NCBI GenBank assembly: GCA_028714055.1
Contig: JAQTNB010000055.1
Span: forward strand, 1-7,374
DNA length: 7,374 nucleotides
Direction: 5' to 3'
Source of the DNA: Candidatus Omnitrophota bacterium
GTDB taxonomy: Bacteria > Omnitrophota > Gorgyraeia > Gygaellales > Profunditerraquicolaceae
Position numbers and translations under genes: made by a program. Numbering within the stretch: position 1 is the first letter of the stretch; the number at the start of each line of letters is the position of its first letter. The notes beneath the pieces were generated by a model, which saw only the letters and a program-made list of their open reading frames with translations, ran no database searches and was not told the DNA's origin. Of the stretch, positions 1 through 6,650 are shown piece by piece.

Positions 1-19
1 GATTTACCGGTGTGCAATG

Positions 20-46
20 ACCCTATGCTCGGCATAGGGTTTTTTA
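20..46 (+). terminator. Intrinsic terminator / probable attenuator in the thi4 leader
   Basis: The arm CCCTATGC (21-28) pairs perfectly with GCATAGGG (32-39) across a TCG loop. A20-T40 adds a ninth pair, and a T-run (40-45) follows, which is the classical intrinsic terminator form. It ends about 33 nt before the thi4 ATG. Only 33 bases remain for a promoter: TTGACA occurs at 48-53, but the place for its -10 (about 71-76, GAAGAG) is not promoter-like and abuts the start codon. thi4 is therefore probably transcribed through this hairpin, which suggests an attenuator whose sensor part lies upstream of base 1. Alternatively it simply ends an upstream gene. Confidence 0.8.
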
Positions 47-78
47 TTTGACAACCGTTAAGAAAAGGAAGAAGAGAC

Positions 79-861
79 ATGCTTGATGAAATAACGATCT
101 CCCGGGCCATCATCGAATCCTACAAAGAAAAGCTCCTGGCTGCGCTTGACGTGGATGTGGCAATCGTGGGCGCGGGGCCCGCGGGCCTGGTGTGCGGCAG
201 GTATCTGGCCCGGGAAGGCAGGAAGGTGGCGCTTTTTGAGCGCAAGCTGTCCGTCGGAGGAGGGATGTGGGGAGGGGGGATCATGTTCAATGAGATCGTC
301 GTGCAGGAAGAAGCGCGTTCGATCCTGCGGGAGTGCGGGGTAAAGGTGCGGCTCTATGAACGGGGGTATTACCTGGCCGACTCCATCGAGGCGGTGGCGG
401 CACTCTGTCTTGAGGCGGTGAGGGCGGGGGTGCGTATCTTTAACCTTATCAGCGCAGAAGACGTCATGATACGGAAAAACCGCGTCGCAGGGCTCGTCTT
501 GAACTGGACGGCGGTTGAGATCGCCAATCTTCATGTCGACCCCATTACCATGCGCGCCTCGTATGTGGTTGATGCCACGGGCCATGCGGCGGAAGTTGTG
601 CGGATCGCGGAGAGAAAATCCGGCATCAAGCTCGATACCAAGAGCGGCAAATGCATGGGGGAAGGTTCGATGTGGGCAGAGGTCGCGGAAGAGGCGATCA
701 TGGAGCATTCCCGCCAGGTCTGCCCCGGCCTATACACCTGCGGAATGGCGGCAAACGCAGTTTTTGGCGGGCCGCGCATGGGGCCGATCTTCGGAGGGAT
801 GCTTTTATCGGGCAGGAAGGTGGCGGCTGATATCACAAAGAAGCTTTCCGCGAAGAAGTAA
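79..861 (+). CDS. thi4: Thi4-family thiamine thiazole synthase, sulfide-dependent (archaeal) type
   Basis: This 260-residue cytosolic protein is expected to build the thiazole moiety of thiamine (ADP-thiazole carboxylate) from NAD, glycine and sulfide. The N-terminal Rossmann dinucleotide site is GAGPAG (residues 31-36) followed by the acidic residue E54 (FER). The Thi4 signatures GGGMWGGG (60-67), the LHVDP segment (151-155), DATGHA (165-170) and the C-terminal GGPRMGPIFGGM loop (about 230-241) are all present. In yeast Thi4 the residue before the xDP motif is the sacrificial sulfur-donor Cys205. Here it is His152, as in methanogen Thi4 enzymes that use free sulfide and turn over repeatedly. 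Length matches archaeal homologues (about 260-270). ATG 79 is preceded by AAGGAA at 65-70, a good ribosome binding site. Some databases label this family ribose-1,5-bisphosphate isomerase; the motifs favour thiazole synthase. No other thi gene is visible nearby. Confidence 0.92.
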   Translation: MLDEITISRAIIESYKEKLLAALDVDVAIVGAGPAGLVCGRYLAREGRKVALFERKLSVGGGMWGGGIMFNEIVVQEEARSILRECGVKVRLYERGYYLADSIEAVAALCLEAVRAGVRIFNLISAEDVMIRKNRVAGLVLNWTAVEIANLHVDPITMRASYVVDATGHAAEVVRIAERKSGIKLDTKSGKCMGEGSMWAEVAEEAIMEHSRQVCPGLYTCGMAANAVFGGPRMGPIFGGMLLSGRKVAADITKKLSAKK

Positions 862-906
862 AATCCCCCGCTTCACGAGGAGCGTAAGTCTCTGCAATTA
901 CTTGAT

Positions 907-935
907 TTGATTTTTTTCCTTTACTGTGGTATACT
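907..935 (+). promoter_or_regulatory. Sigma70-type extended -10 promoter upstream of the c-di-GMP gene
   Basis: TTGATT (907-912) and TATACT (930-935) are separated by exactly 17 bases. A TG at 927-928, one base upstream of the -10, makes it an extended -10 promoter. Predicted transcription start is about 942. It lies in the intergenic gap after thi4 and points at the 1441-residue sensor gene, but a terminator (991-1025) lies between them. Confidence 0.7.
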
Positions 936-941
936 TTATTT

Positions 942-1025
942 CTCAGCCACGGAGATCGGGGAATATGAAATAACCGAGGGCAAAAAATCAGAGGGCAACC
1001 TTCAAAGGGGTTGCCTTTTATTTTT
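942..1025 (+). ncRNA. Candidate short leader RNA or attenuated 5' UTR between promoter and terminator
   Basis: A predicted transcript of about 80 nt runs from the 907-935 promoter to the 991-1025 terminator. Possible weak internal helices are TCTC/GAGA (941-944 with 952-955) and TCGG/CCGA (956-959 with 974-977). The octamer GAGGGCAA occurs twice, at 976-983 and 991-998. The second copy is the 5' arm of the terminator, and the first could compete for the same 3' arm. A minimal ATG-AAA-TAA (965-973) sits in the loop of the second helix. I do not recognise a riboswitch class: the c-di-GMP-I and c-di-GMP-II conserved cores are not apparent. It is either a regulated leader of the downstream gene or an independent small RNA. 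Confidence 0.4.
991..1025 (+). terminator. Intrinsic terminator ahead of the c-di-GMP sensor gene
   Basis: GGCAACC (994-1000) pairs with GGTTGCC (1009-1015). The helix extends outward by A992-T1017 and two G-T wobbles, and a T-rich tract (1016-1025, broken by one A) follows. It may end thi4 transcripts. However, a promoter starts between thi4 and this hairpin, and no good promoter is visible from 1026 to 1073, so it probably also controls read-through into the gene at 1074. Confidence 0.8.
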
Positions 1026-1062
1026 ACGGCTCATATGCGGCGATTGGTCCGCGGGCCGCGCC

Positions 1063-1070
1063 AAGAGGGA
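1063..1070 (+). promoter_or_regulatory. Ribosome binding site that decides the GTG start at 1074
   Basis: AAGAGGGA lies 3-4 bases before GTG 1074. The upstream in-frame alternatives are worse: TTG 1011 is inside the 3' arm of the terminator, and ATG 1035 is preceded by the T-tract with no purine-rich site. I therefore start the gene at 1074. The spacing is slightly short, so ATG 1035 remains possible. Confidence 0.55.
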
Positions 1071-1073
1071 CAC

Positions 1074-4000
1074 GTGAACAAGGGTAACCAGGATATAGGG
1101 CATCACGCCAAAGAAAAGCATCCGAAAGCTGCGCAGGGGGCCGCTAAGCTTAAGGAATGGTCGAGCTCAGACGAGTCAAGGTTTAAGATACTCGTCGATA
1201 ACCTGACGGTGGGGGTTTACCGCAATACCGCCGAGCCGGCCGGTAAATTCCTGGAGACTAACCCCGCGCATTATAAGATGTACGGTTACGATTCCGCGGA
1301 AGAATTCCTGCGCGTCCCCGTCATGAACCTCTACGCCAACCCCAAAGAAAGAAGCCAGTTCCTTTCGGCGATCAAACAGCAGGGTTTTGTCAAAGATTAT
1401 GAGATCCTCTTGCGCAGGAAGGACGGCACGCTCTTCTGGGGAGCGGTCACCGCCAAGGCGCAATTCAATGCCTCCGGGCAGATCGAATGCATAGACGGGG
1501 TGCTGATCGATATTACCCAGCGCAAAGAGCTGGAAGAGAACCTGCTGAATGTGCGCCATGAGCTTGAGATCAAGGTCAAGGTGAGGACCGCGGAGCTTGC
1601 CAAGGCGAACGAAGACCTGCAGCGGCGCATCAACCAGCTCAGGCAGGCGGAGGAATTGCTCAGAGAGAGCGAAACGCGGTACCGCGGTATCGTGGAAGAC
1701 CAGACAGACCTGCTCTGCCGCTTCCTGCCCGACGGAACGCTTACCTTTGTCAACGAGGTGTATTGCCGTTATTTCTCCAAGAAGCCGGAAGAACTTATCG
1801 GGAAGAACTTTCTGCCTTTCATCGCGGAGGAAGACCGTAAGCACGTCAAGCTGAGCCTCTCGTCTCTTGTGCCGGGAAACCAGATAGTGGTCAATGAAGA
1901 GCGCGTAGTCCTGGCGAGCGGCGAAGTGCGCTGGCAGCACTGGATCAACCGCGGGGTCTTTGACGCGCAGGGGAAGATCGTTGAAGTGCAGGCGGTTGGC
2001 CGCGACATCACCGACCGTAAGCGCATGGAAGACGCGCTGAAGGAATCCGAAGCCCAGTACCGCACCACGCTCGATTCCATGGGGATCGCCATACACGTCG
2101 TGGATAAGAACCTCAAAGTCATCATGGCGAATACGTTTTTGAACGAATGGTGCGAAAAACTCGGGGTCAACGGCAATATCACGGGGAAGACCATATTTGA
2201 GGCCTTTCCGTTCCTTCACGATAAGGTGCGCGACGAATATGCGCGGGTCTTTGAAAACGGCAAGGTGCTTATTACGCAGGAGTTTTCCCGCCTCGAAGAG
2301 AAGGAAGTCATTACCGAGACCAGGAAGATACCGATCTTTGAGGGTAAAAAGGTGGTGCGCGTTGTCACCGCTATCGAGGATATCACGGTGCGCAGGAGCA
2401 TGGAGCATATCCTGCGCGAAAGCGAGGAGCGCTATAAGCGCATTGCCGAGTCTATCACCGACTATATCTTCACGGTGCTTATCAAAGACGGCCGGCCCGC
2501 GCAGACGGTCTACGGCCCGACGTGCCTGGCGGTCACCGGTTATAGCCCCGAAGAATTCAAACTGGACCCTTACCTGTGGATCAAGATGGTGCACGAAGAG
2601 GACCGCAAGATAGTCCAGGAATCCACGGCCCTGCTTCTCTCCGGTGAAAAGACCCAGTCGTTTGAGCACCGGATCATCAGGAAGGACGGGGCGATCCGCT
2701 GGATCAGGAACACTTCAGTTGCCCATGTCGACGATAAAGGCGCGATCGTTTCCTATGACGGCCTGATCCAGGATATCACCGAACGCAAAGAGATGGAGAA
2801 GCGGCTGGAGCGCATAAACAGCGGCTTCATCAAACTCGGCGCCGATCCGGCGAAGAACATCGAAAGCCTTGTCGCGCTTTGCGGAGAGATCATGGGGGCG
2901 GATTGCGCGATGTATAACCGCACGGAAAACGGGCGCTTATTATCGGTCAGCAGGTGGAAATTTCCCGACGACTTCAAGCCGAAAGATACGATCGAGGGAA
3001 CGTTATGTAATGAGGCGGTTAAGCACGGTCAGTCCGATATGGTCGTGCTGCGCAACCTTTCAAAGAGCGCGTATGCAAAAAGCGACCCTCACATAACCAA
3101 GTACCACCTGCAGACGTATGTCGGCTATCCGGTCAGGCTTGACGGAAAATCCGTCGGGTCCCTCTGCGCTTTTTACCGGCGGGACTACTTGCCCGTAGCC
3201 GAAGACAAGAAGATCATGGGGATTGTCTCTTCCGCCATCGGCGTCGAAGAGGAGCGGCGGAATATCAGGGCCTTGTTTGAGGAGCGCCTTCGTCTGGAAG
3301 AGATGATCACCGGGATATCCGCCAAATTCATCACCATCCCGCCCGAAGAGGTCAACCAGGGGATAGCCCAGGCGCTGGAAGCGATCGGGCGCTATGTCGG
3401 GGTGGACCGTAGTTATGTTTATCTGGTCTCGGATGACCAAAACAAGGCCGACCTTACGTTTGAATGGTGTGCCGAAGGGGTACCCAGCCAGCTGGAGGAG
3501 CTCAAAGGGCTTTCGGCTCACGCCTTTCCCTGGTTTGCGAAGAAATTGATCAAACAGGAATCGGTGGTGATCAACAAGTTCGGGGATTTCCCCGATGAAG
3601 CGGTCGCGGAAAAGAAGCTGATCACCAAGGGCGGGGCAAAATCCCTGATCCTGGTACCGATGGTATACGGCAAGAGCGTGATCGGGATCCTGGGATTCGA
3701 TTCGCTCAAAAAAGAGATATCCTGGCCCCAGGAAACAATCACCCTGCTTAAGACCGTCGGCGAAGTCTTAAGCAACGCGTTGGAGCATAAGTATGCGGAT
3801 GACGAGCTCAGGAAAGGGGAGCGGTTCCTTACCGATGTCTTCACCAGTATCCAGGACGGCATCAGTATTTTGGATAACGACCTGAACATCATCCGGGTCA
3901 ACCCCACCATGGAGCAATGGTATTCGCACTACATGCCTTTGACAGGGAAGAAATGCTACGAGGCCTACCATGGGCGTAAGGAACCCTGCAAGGTCTGTCC

Positions 4001-5399
4001 CAGCTGCCGGACCATTAAAACGGGAGAGGCGGCGTACGATGTCGTCCCCAAGATAGGGGCGGAGTGCCAGATCGTCGGCTGGCTTGACCTGTACAGCTTC
4101 CCGCTGCTGGATTCCGCAACCGGCAAGATCAACGGCGTCATCGAATATGTGCGCGACATTACCGCGCATAAACGCGCGGAGCAGAAGCTCGAGATCCTTA
4201 ACCGCGAGCTGATAAAATCGAACAAACGGCTTAAGCAGCTTGCGCTGAAGGACTCCCATACCGGGCTTTTTAATCATCGTTACCTTGAGGAGGTCATCGA
4301 GGCGGAGTTTGACCGCGCCCGCCGCTACGCCCATCCGTTGTCGGTCATGATGATCGACGTCGATTATTTCAAGTCTATCAACGATGTCTACGGGCACCAG
4401 TTCGGCGACCTGGCATTGAAGCAGCTGGCGTTCCATCTGAAGAAGATGGTGCGCAAATACGACATCATCATCAGGTTCGGGGGCGAGGAATTCGTCATCG
4501 TTTTCCCCGGCACGGACAGGGCGACGACCCTGGTATTGGCGCAGCGGCTGATGGATTCCATGACCACGCATAATTTCGGGAATAAGGAACACACCGTCAA
4601 GCTGAAGCTCAGCGGCGCCGTGGCCTCTTATCCGGATGACAAGATCACGCGCGGTATGGACCTGGTGGAGGTGGCCGACCAGATCCTGAACAAGGTGAAA
4701 GAATTCGGAGGGAACAAGGTTTATTCTTCGCTGGACATGAAGGAAAGGAAGGCTGCCCTTCCCGGCGAGGAGGGGGTGAGCTCGAGCGCTAAGTTCCTGC
4801 GGGAGAAGCTGGAGAAGCTGAGCAAGCGCGCAAACCAGAGCCTGATCGAGGCGGTATTTGCCTTTGCCAAGACTATCGAGGTCAAGGACCATTACACGGG
4901 AGAGCACGTAGAAAGCACGGTCCACTACGCCACCGAGATCGCCCAGGCGATGAAGCTCCCGAAGTACGAGATCGAGCTTATCCGGCAGGCCAGTATGCTG
5001 CATGACCTTGGCAAGATCGGCATCAGCGAAAGGATACTGAACAAGAACTCAAAGCTCGAAAAGAAGGAATTTGACGAGATCAAGAAGCATCCGCAGATAG
5101 GCGTTGATATTATCCGCCCCATCCAGTTTTTCCACAATATCATCCCGCTGATGCTGTATCACCACGAGCGTTGGGACGGCAAAGGTTATCCCCGCGGCCT
5201 CAAAGGCGAAGAGATCCCCATCGGGGCGCGTATCATAGCGATCGCAGACGTCTATCAGGCGCTGACCTCCCACCGCCCTTACCGTAAGAAGGCCTTTACC
5301 AAAGAGGAAGCGATCAAGATCATCGAAGAAGGCGCCGGGACGCAATTCGACCCGAAGATCGCGGAAGTATTCTTCGCTATCTTAAAGAAAGAAAAATAG
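1074..5399 (+). CDS. Multi-PAS/GAF sensor with GGDEF diguanylate cyclase and HD-GYP phosphodiesterase domains
   Basis: This 1441-residue soluble protein (numbered from GTG 1074) has no membrane segment. The domain order is: PAS (about 35-155); coiled coil (150-200); PAS (200-320); PAS (321-442); PAS (449-575); GAF (584-730); GAF (749-910); a Cys-rich PAS (919-1040); GGDEF (1054-1220); a helical linker; and HD-GYP (1265-1441). The cyclase looks active: GGEEF at 1136-1140, metal-binding D1095 and D1097, and guanine contacts N1103 and D1112. The RxxD inhibitory site at 1127-1130 is exactly five residues upstream of GGEEF. The phosphodiesterase also looks intact: H1278, H1310-D1311, H1339, H1363-H1364, D1392 and GYP at 1371-1373. 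It should therefore be able both to make and to hydrolyse c-di-GMP in response to several cytoplasmic signals; which activity dominates cannot be read from sequence. The PAS at 919-1040 carries C961, C972, C975 and C978. The next gene starts 4 nt after the stop. Confidence 0.92.
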   Translation: MNKGNQDIGHHAKEKHPKAAQGAAKLKEWSSSDESRFKILVDNLTVGVYRNTAEPAGKFLETNPAHYKMYGYDSAEEFLRVPVMNLYANPKERSQFLSAIKQQGFVKDYEILLRRKDGTLFWGAVTAKAQFNASGQIECIDGVLIDITQRKELEENLLNVRHELEIKVKVRTAELAKANEDLQRRINQLRQAEELLRESETRYRGIVEDQTDLLCRFLPDGTLTFVNEVYCRYFSKKPEELIGKNFLPFIAEEDRKHVKLSLSSLVPGNQIVVNEERVVLASGEVRWQHWINRGVFDAQGKIVEVQAVGRDITDRKRMEDALKESEAQYRTTLDSMGIAIHVVDKNLKVIMANTFLNEWCEKLGVNGNITGKTIFEAFPFLHDKVRDEYARVFENGKVLITQEFSRLEEKEVITETRKIPIFEGKKVVRVVTAIEDITVRRSMEHILRESEERYKRIAESITDYIFTVLIKDGRPAQTVYGPTCLAVTGYSPEEFKLDPYLWIKMVHEEDRKIVQESTALLLSGEKTQSFEHRIIRKDGAIRWIRNTSVAHVDDKGAIVSYDGLIQDITERKEMEKRLERINSGFIKLGADPAKNIESLVALCGEIMGADCAMYNRTENGRLLSVSRWKFPDDFKPKDTIEGTLCNEAVKHGQSDMVVLRNLSKSAYAKSDPHITKYHLQTYVGYPVRLDGKSVGSLCAFYRRDYLPVAEDKKIMGIVSSAIGVEEERRNIRALFEERLRLEEMITGISAKFITIPPEEVNQGIAQALEAIGRYVGVDRSYVYLVSDDQNKADLTFEWCAEGVPSQLEELKGLSAHAFPWFAKKLIKQESVVINKFGDFPDEAVAEKKLITKGGAKSLILVPMVYGKSVIGILGFDSLKKEISWPQETITLLKTVGEVLSNALEHKYADDELRKGERFLTDVFTSIQDGISILDNDLNIIRVNPTMEQWYSHYMPLTGKKCYEAYHGRKEPCKVCPSCRTIKTGEAAYDVVPKIGAECQIVGWLDLYSFPLLDSATGKINGVIEYVRDITAHKRAEQKLEILNRELIKSNKRLKQLALKDSHTGLFNHRYLEEVIEAEFDRARRYAHPLSVMMIDVDYFKSINDVYGHQFGDLALKQLAFHLKKMVRKYDIIIRFGGEEFVIVFPGTDRATTLVLAQRLMDSMTTHNFGNKEHTVKLKLSGAVASYPDDKITRGMDLVEVADQILNKVKEFGGNKVYSSLDMKERKAALPGEEGVSSSAKFLREKLEKLSKRANQSLIEAVFAFAKTIEVKDHYTGEHVESTVHYATEIAQAMKLPKYEIELIRQASMLHDLGKIGISERILNKNSKLEKKEFDEIKKHPQIGVDIIRPIQFFHNIIPLMLYHHERWDGKGYPRGLKGEEIPIGARIIAIADVYQALTSHRPYRKKAFTKEEAIKIIEEGAGTQFDPKIAEVFFAILKKEK

Positions 5400-5403
5400 G
5401 CGC

Positions 5404-6567
5404 ATGAGCATAGACCCCGTATGCGGGATGCGTGTGGACCCCGCGACCGCCGTGAGTCTTCAACTCGGGGACAGGCGGTATTATTTTTGCAGCGACCTTT
5501 GCAAAGAGACCTTTGCGAAGAGAAAGCACCCTGCCGCAAAAGGGTCATGCGAAGGCTGCGGCGGCTCATTTTTCCTGCGGCACCGGCTCCTGATAACCGT
5601 GCTTTGCGCCGTGTTTGCCCTGTCGGGATCTCTTGTATTCCCTTTCCTGGTGCCTTTACGCACGGCACTCCTTTCCTATATAAAGACGATCTGGTGGGCA
5701 GTGCTCCTGGGGTTGTTTCTGGGAGGAGTGATCGATTACTATATCCCCCGCGAATATATCTCTAAGATCCTCTCCCGCAATTCTCCCGCAACCGTATTCA
5801 ACGCCGTTTTCCTGGGGTTTCTTTTGAGCGCCTGCAGCCACGGGATACTCGCCCTTTCCATCCAATTGCATAAGAAAGGCGCATCGGGCCCCGCGGTGGT
5901 CAGCTTCCTGCTGGCCAGCCCCTGGGCAAATTTTACCATGACCGTGATGCTGGTCGCCTTTTTCGGGCTTAAAGGGCTCCTGATCATTGCCGCGGCCCTC
6001 TTGATCGCGGTCAATACCGGTTTTATTTTTATGGCGCTTGAAAAAAAAGGATGGATAGAGAAGAACGCGAATGCGGCGTCAGTCTCCGCCGATTATTCCA
6101 TACGCGCGGACCTCGCAGCGCGCCTGAAAAATTACCGCTTCAGCGTCTCCGGGCTGCTGCGTGATGCCAGGGGGGTCATATCCGGCATGCAGTCGCTTTC
6201 CTCGATGGTGCTCTGGTGGATCGCGATCGGCATATTGGCCGCGAGTGCCGCCGGCGCGTATATCCCGGTGCATTTCTTTCACCGGTTCATGGGCCCGACG
6301 CTCGCGGGCCTCCTGATTACGCTTTTGGCGGCAACGGTCATCGAGGTGTGCTCCGAAGGGTCGTCCCCCTTTGCCTTCGAGATCTACCGGCAGACCCAGG
6401 CATTCGGGAACAGCTTCGTTTTTCTCATGGCGGGGGTGGTCACGGATTATACCGAGATCGGCCTGCTCTGGGCCAATGTCGGAAGGCGCACGGCCTTATG
6501 GCTCCCGCTGATAAGCGTCCCGCAAGTCTTGTTCCTCGGGTATCTGGCCAACCTGTTCCTGCGTTAA
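5404..6567 (+). CDS. YHS-domain / ArsP-UPF0718-type permease fusion
   Basis: This is a 387-residue fusion. Residues 3-45 form a YHS domain (DPVCGM at 4-9, then YYFCSDLC at 26-33) with candidate metal ligands C7, C29 and C33. A CxxC follows at 49-52. The rest is an integral membrane permease with about eight or nine hydrophobic segments (near 61-84, 93-114, 129-153, 162-184, 188-211, 266-288, 298-318, 333-352 and 363-385). It resembles the predicted permease family COG0701 (ArsP/UPF0718, including SO_0444-type Cu/Zn exporters). Where characterised relatives have CSCG, this protein has CSHG (144-147) in one half and CSEG (316-319) in the other. YHS domains accompany copper and heavy-metal transporters, so metal or thiol-metal export is the likely role, but the substrate is unknown. 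ATG 5404 follows the previous stop by 4 nt with a poor ribosome binding site, which suggests translational coupling. Confidence 0.8.
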   Translation: MSIDPVCGMRVDPATAVSLQLGDRRYYFCSDLCKETFAKRKHPAAKGSCEGCGGSFFLRHRLLITVLCAVFALSGSLVFPFLVPLRTALLSYIKTIWWAVLLGLFLGGVIDYYIPREYISKILSRNSPATVFNAVFLGFLLSACSHGILALSIQLHKKGASGPAVVSFLLASPWANFTMTVMLVAFFGLKGLLIIAAALLIAVNTGFIFMALEKKGWIEKNANAASVSADYSIRADLAARLKNYRFSVSGLLRDARGVISGMQSLSSMVLWWIAIGILAASAAGAYIPVHFFHRFMGPTLAGLLITLLAATVIEVCSEGSSPFAFEIYRQTQAFGNSFVFLMAGVVTDYTEIGLLWANVGRRTALWLPLISVPQVLFLGYLANLFLR

Positions 6568-6597
6568 TGATGCCTGCGAAAAAAGAAAAAATTTTTC

Positions 6598-6625
6598 TTG
6601 ACAAATGATACAAATATGGTATCAT
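6598..6625 (+). promoter_or_regulatory. Promoter of the small ORF-rrf2-ferredoxin unit
   Basis: A perfect -35 TTGACA (6598-6603) and -10 TATCAT (6620-6625) are separated by 16 bases, with an extended -10 TG at 6617-6618. An A/T-rich stretch immediately upstream (6579-6597) could act as an UP element. Predicted start is about 6632, giving a leader of roughly 170 nt before rrf2. Confidence 0.8.
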
Positions 6626-6627
6626 TT
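6603..6627 (+). promoter_or_regulatory. Perfect 9-7-9 inverted repeat over the -10: probable Rrf2 operator
   Basis: AAATGATAC (6603-6611) and GTATCATTT (6619-6627) are exact reverse complements with a 7-base spacer. The repeat runs from the last base of the -35 through the whole -10, so a bound dimer would block RNA polymerase. An Rrf2-family repressor is the first gene of normal size downstream, and these regulators commonly bind A/T-rich palindromes of this size at their own promoters. Autorepression is inferred. The site does not spell the E. coli IscR type 1/2 consensus. Confidence 0.65.
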
Positions 6628-6638
6628 CTTCTACAAGG

Positions 6639-6646
6639 AAAGGAGG
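6639..6646 (+). promoter_or_regulatory. Near-perfect Shine-Dalgarno of the small ORF
   Basis: AAAGGAGG is the strongest ribosome binding site in the window. It lies 4 bases before ATG 6651 and about 7 bases after the predicted transcript start. Its quality is the main reason to believe that the tiny ORF is translated. Confidence 0.7.
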
Positions 6647-6650
6647 CCGC

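Noticed and set aside
1..30. 3' end of a TPP aptamer
   Set aside because: Only a loose resemblance (CCGG followed by a purine-rich run); the CUGAGA and CCUGAUC segments would be off-window, so it cannot be called here.
942..1025. Known c-di-GMP riboswitch in front of the c-di-GMP gene
   Set aside because: I looked for the conserved GEMM core (the GCACAGGGCAAACC-like and GACGCAAAGCC-like segments) and did not find it; GGGCAA is the only shared string.
1011..1073. Longer N-terminus for the sensor protein from TTG 1011 or ATG 1035
   Set aside because: TTG 1011 lies in the 3' arm of the terminator, ATG 1035 has no ribosome site, and the added residues do not resemble any domain. GTG 1074 has a purine-rich site.
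4230..4730. Hypr-type GGDEF making cGAMP
   Set aside because: The residue that is Ser in Hypr enzymes is Asp1112 here, the normal guanine-contacting Asp of diguanylate cyclases.
1176..5003. Long minus-strand open frames (497 residues at 1176-2669; 411 residues at 3768-5003)
   Set aside because: They are antiparallel to a protein with continuous, recognisable domains, their translations show no motif, and they arise from the codon bias of the + strand gene.
6583..6599. Intrinsic terminator after the permease
   Set aside because: AAGAAAAA and TTTTTCTT are complementary, but the palindrome has only one unpaired base for a loop and almost no GC, so it is unlikely to terminate; it reads better as an UP-element-like tract.
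6567..6608. 13-codon ORF starting on the permease stop codon
   Set aside because: Its low-complexity Lys/Phe content comes from the A/T-rich upstream promoter region, it overlaps the -35, and it has no ribosome binding site.
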